Source: Uranotaenia lowii (lineage: Eukaryota; Arthropoda; Insecta; Diptera; Culicidae). From it: DNA of 64,000 nucleotides. The DNA lies in the NCBI RefSeq assembly GCF_029784155.1, contig NC_073692.1:21085359-21149358 (forward strand). Direction: 5' to 3'. The translations under genes were made by a program, and so were the position numbers. The notes below the pieces were generated by a model, which was not told the DNA's origin, did not search any database, and saw only the letters and a list, made by a program, of their open reading frames with translations. Of this stretch, positions 56,693 through 64,000 are shown piece after piece. Every line of letters starts with the position of its first letter. Positions within the stretch are counted from its first letter, which is position 1.

Positions 56693-57679
56693 TACGAACG
56701 ATGATTAATTGACACTAATTAAGATGCCACTTGCTGGAAGCACGTTTTGAGAAGTTTAATGTTGCTCCTTGAATTTCTAGAATATTAATTTTTTTCCAAA
56801 ATTGGAAAAAAAAACTCCATGAAAGTAATACACCGATGGCATGCAAGACATATAACGAGCTAGGTTTGCTCATGATAAAGAGGTTCTTAAGATCAGGAAT
56901 AACTCCCGAATACTTATCGTTTTTTCAACAAAGTTTCCCAAATAACAGTATAGTCTTTACTACATCGCTTCATAAAAAGATACATACAACACAAGCCCAG
57001 GTTCATATCCAATTAAATGTTTACAGTCGGGGAGCAAAATACTTTGGACCATCAAATCACAGTAAAATTCTTTACGTTTTGTCGTTAAGTTTCTTATCGA
57101 CAGGGACAAATCCCGCAGCATCAGCAACAGACAAAACAGGGAAAACCATAAGGTGGGTAAGTAGTCAGTTGATACAAACCGAAATTCCCGACAATCCCGG
57201 GTTGGTTAAAAAGTAAGCAAAAGAGTACTTGCCAACATTGATTTTATCAACGGGCATAGGGGAGTCTGGGGCTGGTTAGTTAAACTTTACGGTAAAAATT
57301 TTATTACTGTTACCAGCCAATTTTTAAGGTTGGCGCAATTATTCAATCTAAAAATATAAACTCAGAATGACAAACGTACTAAAAATTGCCCCTTCATCCC
57401 TTCTGGACCATCAGAAAAGGGAGCAGTAAGAATCATCAAAGGAACGTCGTTGGTCGTTAGGACTTTGTGCGTGCGAGTATTTTGCTGGAGGGCAATCACC
57501 ATAAAATGTGGAAAAAATGTTCCTTTTCCCGTTCCTGCCGTTTGGGGAATTGAAACTGAACGCAGATCAACTCCACGCACTCTCTGCACGGCACAGACAG
57601 ACCCGCACTTTGATTGTAAACTGTCAGAAACAGCTGCAGAGTTGGACCATTTTTATCTGGGAAAAGAAACAAAGTCGGA
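56693..57679. other. Mixed non-coding DNA; MITE end at 57257
   Basis: The phrase GGGGAGTCTGGGGCTGGTTA at about 57258 resembles a MITE terminus, but the partner end is not seen. 57360-57690 is less AT-rich and may be 5' UTR-like. Confidence 0.3.
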
Positions 57680-57691
57680 ATGGTTGCTGAA
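57680..57691 (+). CDS. Very uncertain mini first exon (MVAE)
   Basis: ATGGTTGCTGAA followed directly by a strong donor GTAAGT (57692-57697), preceded by a locally GC-richer stretch. Four codons alone cannot support a gene, so this is noted only because of the donor and the similar arrangement at 16909. Confidence 0.12.
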
Positions 57692-57971
57692 GTAAGTTAA
57701 GAGCTGCGTCGAATGTTCAATGTCAGCCATTTGAATTATAAAAGTACCAAAATTTATGTTCTATTCTAAATTTCATGATTTGAAGTAATTATGGAAAAGC
57801 CTTCATAAATCTCCTAGAATGTGGTAATCTAATAACGTTTCCATAAAAAGTCCAAACTTCTTAGTGTAACAGATCATTAGAAGATACCAATTCAAATGAT
57901 TATCAACATTTTATTTACAAGAAAAAAAAACCATTATACAAATAATTGCAAAATATTGAAGATATTGTGAA

Positions 57972-58531
57972 TAGAGTGTCCTACCCGGGATTTCCCGGGA
58001 ATTAGAAAAATTCGGGATTTCCCGAATCCCGGGAAACGCTTAAAAAATCCCGGGAATTCCCGAAGCCAGTTAAATGTTCTAAATAACTACAAATTTACAC
58101 AATCTAAATTGGAAAAATGAATCATATTAAGCAAGGAAAATGATAGTTCTACCACTATGCTAACTGGACACTTGATTTTTTTGTTGGATATTTTTTCCAA
58201 CAGTACGCAATATCGATTCAAGAGTGCAATTTGAAGAAATGCTATCCCAGTTAGAAAGTGCCACCCAACTCTAATAAAAGGCAATTTCTACGATAACAGG
58301 TTCATTTTTCCTTCGGTTTTGCAAACCTACAAAATTTGACAAAAAAATAGCCAGAAAATTTTTTACGCATTGCAAAATTTTGAAATATTTTTCAATTCTA
58401 GGTACTGCTTTAAATTTAACAATACCATATTGATAAGAGTTGTTAAGTCATTTTCAATTTTTCCCGGGAAAAGGATCGTCAGATTTCCCGATTCCCGGGA
58501 ACGCTATAACGGTCGGGAAATGGACACTCTA
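57972..58531. mobile_element. hAT MITE with TAGAGTGTCC termini
   Basis: 560 bp with 10-bp inverted termini TAGAGTGTCC and a perfect 8-bp duplication ATTGTGAA at 57964-57971 and 58532-58539. The subterminal parts are crowded with CCCGGGA motifs in both directions (five or more near the left end, three near the right). No coding capacity. The first seven bases equal the terminus of the hairpin family, and the duplication fits nTnnnnAn. Confidence 0.93.
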
Positions 58532-58595
58532 ATTGTGAAACAATCTATTTTATTACATTTTTTGAACATTTTTATGGGATGGACGACTCTAAGAT

Positions 58596-59046
58596 AAAGT
58601 TGCCAGAATTTTTTCAGCCCGTATCCGGGCCGGACAAATTTGAGCATTTTTATATAAAAACTTGGCAAAATCTGGGCATTTGATCGATTTTTTCGATTTT
58701 GAATACCAAAAATCTGGGCATTATCAGGGCTATTCTATCAAAACCCAGAAATTATCGAACAAAAATCAAGATAAAAAAACAAATTTCTATCAAAACTGAT
58801 CGAATGATTTTCAGTCGGATTTAGCACTTCCAAAAAACCCTTTATGACTATTTTTATTCAACTTGCTTAAACAATTTCGTTAAACAGGCAAAAATAAAAA
58901 AAAATTACAGCACATTTTTTTGTTCTATTTGCTAAATAAAAAGAATAGATTAGGGAAAATCTGGTCATTTTTCAATAAATGTTCCCAAATATTGTATTGA
59001 GTATCCGGGCAATCCCGGATAAACCCAGGCAATCTGGCAACCTTAC
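58596..59046. mobile_element. GGTTGCCAG-type MITE
   Basis: Left end AAAGTTGCCAGAATTTTTT, right end CAATCTGGCAACCTTAC, with GTATCCGGGC near both ends. Flanks TCTAAGAT (58588-58595) and TTTAAGAT (59047-59054) agree at 7 of 8 bases. Related to the element at 34744. Non-coding. Confidence 0.75.
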
Positions 59047-59054
59047 TTTAAGAT

Positions 59055-59641
59055 GTCCTTAAAACTCCTTTCAGATTGTACATATAGCTTGAAACAAAGA
59101 TAACTGTACTAGTCAAAACGGAAAACTTGACAATTCATTTGTTGGATGATATTTACATTAAAAAAAAAACAATTTAGGAATGTCATAATGTAGTTTCTTT
59201 TCCTTGCAATTTTCGTTCAAAAACTATGACAAAATGTGCTATGCATAGTAATATCGAATGTGATGTTTTAAATTTTATGTCAGGCTCAAAAGGACCCCGA
59301 AATGATCGCTGTGCTCCTTTTGAAGTTTTGATTTTAATACATAGATGTCCAAATGACAATCTAAGTTATTTCCGTTTATCGAGAAAATAAATATTATTTT
59401 ATCTTACCATTCCGTCTGGTTTTAATGTGACCTTTTCGCAGAAATTTTAGCATTATTATCGCTACTATTCTCATTCGTTTGACATTTTTACCATTATAAT
59501 TATCTGATTTTTTTTAAAATAAATTGAACATATTATTGTAGAACTGTGCTTCCTGAAATTTATTTTTACAGAAAACATTTAGTTCAAATTTGATTATAAT
59601 AAGGAAGTGGACAGAAGAAAATAATTAATCAAACATGGAGG
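59055..59641. other. No gene recognised
   Basis: AT-rich spacer with nothing that stands out. Confidence 0.5.
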
Positions 59642-59777
59642 TACTACCTCAAATATGTATGGGAAATTTGAATTTGAAACCTGTGATATGTTATGCGCTG
59701 CAGTCTAAAATTTATAACATGTCTAGTTCAAGATCTCATATCAAATATAGGCCGGATCTGATCCCGGGAGGAGTTCG
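59642..59777. mobile_element. hAT-type hairpin element, copy E (first ~135 bp)
   Basis: Starts TACTACCTCAAATATGTATG and matches the left end of copies A-D up to GATCCCGGGAGGAG, then stops at the edge of the Jockey-like sequence. Only the outer third of one arm remains. Confidence 0.75.
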
Positions 59778-59780
59778 GAA

Positions 59781-60037
59781 ATAATATTCTATGCCTACGA
59801 TTTGGAGCTATATCGCACCATCACAGACTGTGAAGACTGTGTTTCACTCCAACAAGACCTCGATAAATTTATAAATTGGTGCCGAGATGGAGATGAATGT
59901 TGAAAAATGTAAAATCTTTCTTTCTCGAGGAGCAGAACAGAAATAACGCATAGTTGTTTACCTAGCGGGTGATTCTGTACTTGAGAAGGTTGAATCTATA
60001 AGGGACCTTGGCGTGATTCTGGACAAATCGCTCACGT
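59781..60037 (+). pseudogene. Jockey-like reverse transcriptase, part 1
   Basis: Reads IIFYAYDLELYRTITDCEDC and then VSLQQDLDKFINWCRD. The catalytic YADD box has become YAYD. A frameshift follows near 59890, then EMNVEKCKIF, a stop, and YLAGDSVLEKVESIRDLGVI. This is the palm-to-thumb region of Jockey-type elements, which normally reads on into SLTFKDH. The next residues are found 3.5 kb further on, at 63535, after an inserted element. Confidence 0.88.
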
Positions 60038-60041
60038 GTAA

Positions 60042-63000
60042 GGGGGGAAATATGAGTAGCGGTTCGAAAACATCGATTTTTTTTGCAGTTTCTTGAAGCT
60101 TAAGGTCTCAAAAATATGTTGGTCTAGGATTCAAGTCCTATATCTTAGAAAATAACGAAGTTATGGCAAAAAGAATGAATCAACTTCAGAGCGCGCCGTA
60201 GCTGAGCTTCCGGCTCAGCCGAAGCAGGAACGGAGAGTGACCCTTCAACGAAAACATGTTCAGACCAGTTATGTTTTCGGAGATTAAGCATCACAAAACC
60301 CTTATTCTTTTCCAAAAATTGGACGCGTTTCATCAGTAGATAGTCGTTTGTGCAGCTGCGCAGTAGTGAGTTTTTGGTCAATATAAAATTTGGACAAAAA
60401 TTAATGCCAAAGCTAAAGTTTTAAGGACCTCCGTGATTGTAGTTCTTTTCGTAAAACTCGAATGAAAATGAAGACTATTATACAAAATCAATTTCAAGCT
60501 GAGAAAGTAGTACTTTCCGACGAGGGTGTCAGTTCCAGTGTCAGGACGTCGCGATTTTTTTGCTTGGTTTTTTTAGAGCTGAATTTTGTGTATTGATTAT
60601 TTGTGAAAATTTTGAATCTTTTTCAAAAAAGTTGACCTTGGGACGCCCTTCAACCGACCATCAACTTTGAACTGCAACGAAGTCGTGTTTGATACGAGGA
60701 TAGACGGAGTAAATCAGGCAGATAAGTACAATTTTCTTATACAAAACATTAATCAGAAGCGACCAGGCGTTCATCACAATCAGCACGCGTTTTGTAGTCG
60801 TTCCGTAAAATTTGAAGTATTTAATGTGTGGTTCAGATTTGTATTTTTGCGAAAAATGGTGTTTTTTCTACAATAATTTCACTTTTGAACCAAGGAAAGT
60901 CAAGTGGAAAAAGCAATTATGTGTGAAAATGTGATAATTTTGTGAAAATTCAAGAGAGCAGATCTGAGGGGCTCTCCCTACGCCTTCCGGACTAAACCAG
61001 AACTATAAAACCCGAGCGTCGATCTGGGAAAAGAAGCTCCTGATTATTTTCAAGATGAGTATTTCGTTTCATTATTTTCATTTATTTTTCAACGTCGACC
61101 CTATGTAAATATTAATATCAAGAGTCAGAGATATTTAGTCAAAGTAAAATTTTAGTAAATTTGGTCCTGAATTTTTGACATTATTTAGTTGTAGTCAAAG
61201 CATGCAATGACATGTTTTAACTTGTGTTCAAGTTTTGCTGCAAGAAAGCTACGTTATCTTTATATTTTCTGAGAAAGCCTTCATTTTGGCGTTTATTTGT
61301 AGTAGATACAGCAGAAAGTTAGAATCCTGGTTTTTTATAAGTATCAAGTCATTTAGCTTATTTCGATGAGTAAAGCGTGGAGAAAGAACGAATAGTTGAA
61401 TAAACGTATGAATTTTGTTAGGTTAGGGAGTGTTAGGCAACACTGTTTCGTGATTGGATCGGGTTTTTTGCCGTAAAAATTATTTAAAATTGTATGAAAT
61501 GTGCGTGTCTAAATATTTACAAATTGAATGTTTTTATGAAATAGGTTCATGTGCAGCAAATGAGCAAATTCGAAAGAGTAGGAGTGAATACTATGCGCTA
61601 ATGGTTTTATGATAACTCGTTTACATTGTTGAAGTTTTGAAAAGTTTCACATCAATCAAAGTCAGAAGTGACGCTGATGTCAAAGATAAGTATTTTGTGA
61701 AACTTTTGATTAAAATTTTTTTTTGTCTAACAACATTATTTCAATCGTAATTTGGAAAGTTCTGAGGATCATTTTAAACTTTCATGGTACATTGTAGAAA
61801 ATAGAACGAAATATTAGGGCTCGTATCCAAATTTAACTTTTTAACTGCATGAAAGTTTTTTTTTTTATGTTTCGTTTTGATGAGACTACTACCATCTAGC
61901 TGTTGGACAAACGGGTGGAGCCTGGTTCGACAATATGAGTGTTTGGACATAATAAATTGCTTTGTGTTCCAACCGTTACTAAAAATTTTCTGATCATTAA
62001 CCCCTCATACTATCCATAGAGTAGTCGGAAAGATACGAAGGCAAAATAGCTGATCTACAGAAACCCAAATGTAATATTCTATATTCTAATTATTATTGCG
62101 GTGAGTATAATGTTGGTAAGTATCGTAATTTCCAAATTCCTTAACAGCATTTAATGTATCAATATTCCATATATACTTTCCCAAATGACATAAATTCATA
62201 TTTGGTCTTTCCATATTCAAAATATTATATGAAGCGTTTGGTAGGGATCTCCACGCTTCATTCCGCCCCTGTATCCTGTATCTTTCGCGGTTTTCATCAC
62301 ATGGTTGGCCTGGCCGTAGTAATATCTGCAATGCATAGGAATATGTAACAGGTAATACGCTGAAAAGAAAAATGATAGACGCAAGTCTTCCATTTTCCAG
62401 GATGCCTACATGTTTTGGCCATGTTGATGTAAGAAGAAGAAGAAGAAGAAAAGTGTCAGTTCCAGTGTCAAAAAATTGAAGTCTAATCATGAGTCATCAG
62501 CACTAGAAGATCCGGACATCGGGTATCGCATCTTTAATTTTCTGACAGTGTTTTCCGCTATCACGGAAACTGTAAAATGCAAAAAGTGTGATGGAGATGT
62601 ACAATCCACAACAGAAAGCACTCGAGGGCTTGGCTTTAAATTAATAGTTACATGTGGATCTTGTAACCCTACGTTTATCCCATCGTGTCTTTTCATCCAC
62701 AATGCATATGATATCAACACTAGATTCTGTTTCGTTATGCGTACATTGGGCATTAGTTTAGCAGGAGCTGCAAAATTCTGCTTGATGGACTTGCCCTACC
62801 CAATTCGTCAACCAACATTCGACGTAATAACTGAAAACATCCACAAGGCCGCGTCAACTGTCGCTGATCTAGTGTTGAAGCAAGCCGTGGCTAAAGAGCG
62901 GCAAGAGATAGTGAAAGAAAATCCAGGTGATGATCCAACAAAACTGAGCGTGTCGGGAGTGGCCAACCACTCCGGATCCGTCGAAAAAATGGAGGTGGAC

Positions 63001-63534
63001 TCCATGAAGGAGATGTTCGCTAGATCTGTTTAGAAGCATGGCGTGATGTATACGAATTACATAGGAGACGGCGATTCGAAAACATATAAGGGCAATGAGG
63101 TGGAGATTGTGCCTAGGTCACGTACAGAAAAGGATGGGGTCCCGTTTTTTTTTATTGTCAAAATAGTGACGAAGTTTGAGGAAAAAAAAAGCTTTTTATG
63201 TTCAAACGATCGCCATTTTGTCCTACGTCAAGGACTCGGCACATGTTTTTACTGTAAAACTAACGCGGATTCACTCATTTGAAATTGAGTCATTTCAGAT
63301 GAAAACTGCCGCCGTAATCGCGGGCACCGCAAACCATGTTTTGCCAGCAGAGCTCCACGGAAACCGTCATAGCGTCGCCATTCCTAAACTGATTTCAATG
63401 GTAAACAGTGAAAGAGATACACAAAATGTTGTAGTATAGGATGAATAAAACGTTGATTCGATAAACACAATAGTTGATTTTGAATAAGCCCCTGAAAATT
63501 ACCTATTTTTTGGCCTCTACTCATATTCCCCCCC
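60042..63534. mobile_element. TTAA-flanked Kolobok/Mutator-like DNA transposon
   Basis: Inverted termini GGGGGGAAATATGAGTAG (left) and GGGGGGGAATATGAGTAG (right, reverse complement) match at 17 of 18 positions. The right flank is TTAA (63535-63538); the left flank is GTAA (60038-60041), best explained by one change in an original TTAA duplication, since the interrupted Jockey codons should read TTT-AAG (F-K). Inside, one broken transposase gene lies at 62402-63285. The left two thirds (60060-62400) have no coding sequence I can identify. TTAA duplication suggests Kolobok; the protein is of the type usually annotated as a Mutator-like transposase. Confidence 0.85.
62402..63285 (+). pseudogene. 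Mutator/Kolobok-like transposase, internally deleted
   Basis: Begins at ATG 62402 with MPTCFGHVDVRRRRRRK, one frameshift near 62470, then GYRIFNF and KCKKCDGDV (CX2C), GLGFKLIVTCGSC, NAYDINTRFCFVMRTLGISL and CLMDLPYPIRQPTF. The family's long catalytic middle is missing: KLSVSG joins directly to VANHSGSVEKMEVDSM, so the first catalytic aspartate (after SGDG in the family) is gone. A TAG follows MFARSV (63031-63033); the same frame continues with YTNYIGDGDSKTYKG, the conserved GDGDSKT block holding the second acidic residue. The C-terminus is scrambled after that. Nuclear DNA cut-and-paste enzyme in origin, certainly inactive here. Family named from protein motifs I know, without a search. Confidence 0.82.
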
Positions 63535-63538
63535 TTAA

Positions 63539-64000
63539 GGATCACCTAGCTTTGACCGTGGCTAAAGCTAAAAATGGCTAGGATTCATAGCCACACATAA
63601 GGATTCAGCGATACCACCACTCTAAAAGTACTTTACTGTTCACTGGTCCGTTCTGTTTTAGAGTATAATATCCAAATTTGGGCACCTTCATCCATAGGCG
63701 GTATGAAGCTGCTAAAATCTGCCCAAGTCCTGCGATATGCACTTCCGAACTGACCCTTGGAACGAACCTCAACGGCTTTTCCCTTACGACAATCGATGTG
63801 GAATAATTAAAATGTAACCAATATTATACTTCTCCGGTGTATATTCATCTTTGATATTCTATCTGGAAACATCGACTGTACCAACCTGACTGTAATGATA
63901 CCATTCCATGTCCCTTCTCTTCCTATGCAAATACGAACTATTGAGGATGATGAACTTTGGCGAAATAGATTTTATAACCCCTTCGATATTTCTTGTAGGC
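63539..64000 (+). pseudogene. Jockey-like reverse transcriptase, part 2 (runs off the window)
   Basis: Continues part 1 at once: KDHLALTVAKAKNG, then a shift, VLYCSLVRSVLEYNIQIWAP and LRYALPN, a shift, then FDILSGNIDCTNLTVM and the stretch up to ELWRNRFYNPFDISC at the window end. These are the thumb and C-terminal blocks of Jockey-type ORF2. Several stops and frameshifts. Confidence 0.88.

Noticed and set aside
1..64000. CRISPR array or bacterial operon
   Set aside because: Repeats are satellites or transposons without unique spacers, and there is no bacterial coding density.

Overview
This is 64 kb of AT-rich, intron-free-looking eukaryotic DNA that is mostly transposon wreckage. R1-clade and Jockey-like reverse transcriptase pieces, tRNA-derived SINEs, TTTG-starting Helitrons, hAT and mariner-type MITEs, an insect-type initiator (TCAGT) and splice signals all point to an insect. 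The style of the R1 and Jockey proteins suggests a mosquito or related fly, but this is inference from protein character, not a database match. No bacterial or viral genes, rRNA, functional tRNA or CRISPR were seen.

Layout. 2-501 is a 500-N assembly gap. 502-6489 is a 6 kb minisatellite of the 9-mer TTTTTGTCA. 8.4-11.4 kb holds a foldback element and a TA-flanked element carrying a hAT-type hairpin element. A probable first coding exon with a strong splice donor lies at 16909-16954 (+). 21.8-24.3 kb holds a Helitron with an internal SINE, then a second hairpin element with a perfect 8-bp target duplication. 25.4-27.3 kb has a TA-flanked MITE and a second SINE. The best coding sequence is a last exon at 29320-29738 (-), which has a clear acceptor and one in-frame TGA. 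30.1-37.1 kb is a chain of truncated hairpin elements, a hAT inside a MITE, and a Helitron inside another MITE. 37-42 kb and 43-48 kb are mostly featureless AT-rich DNA, with a mariner transposase relic and a TA MITE between them. 48.3-49.4 kb looks promoter-like. 51.5-55.4 kb is a wrecked R1 retrotransposon with a solo LTR in its endonuclease. 58-59 kb holds two more MITEs. 59.8-64 kb is a Jockey-like retrotransposon split by a 3.5 kb TTAA-flanked element with a dead Mutator/Kolobok-like transposase.

How it fits together. The main signal is insertion history: at least six nested insertions can be dated relative to each other from target duplications. At least four different elements share 8-bp duplications, mostly of the form nTnnnnAn expected for hAT transposition. 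One hairpin family (about 780 bp, arms about 390 bp) is present five times, twice complete; its inverted arms could make long double-stranded RNA if transcribed. Host genes are limited to a minus-strand terminal exon, a plus-strand candidate first exon, and a few weaker candidates. No new biochemical system could be demonstrated; the strongest leads are the in-frame TGA exon, the hairpin family and the satellite.
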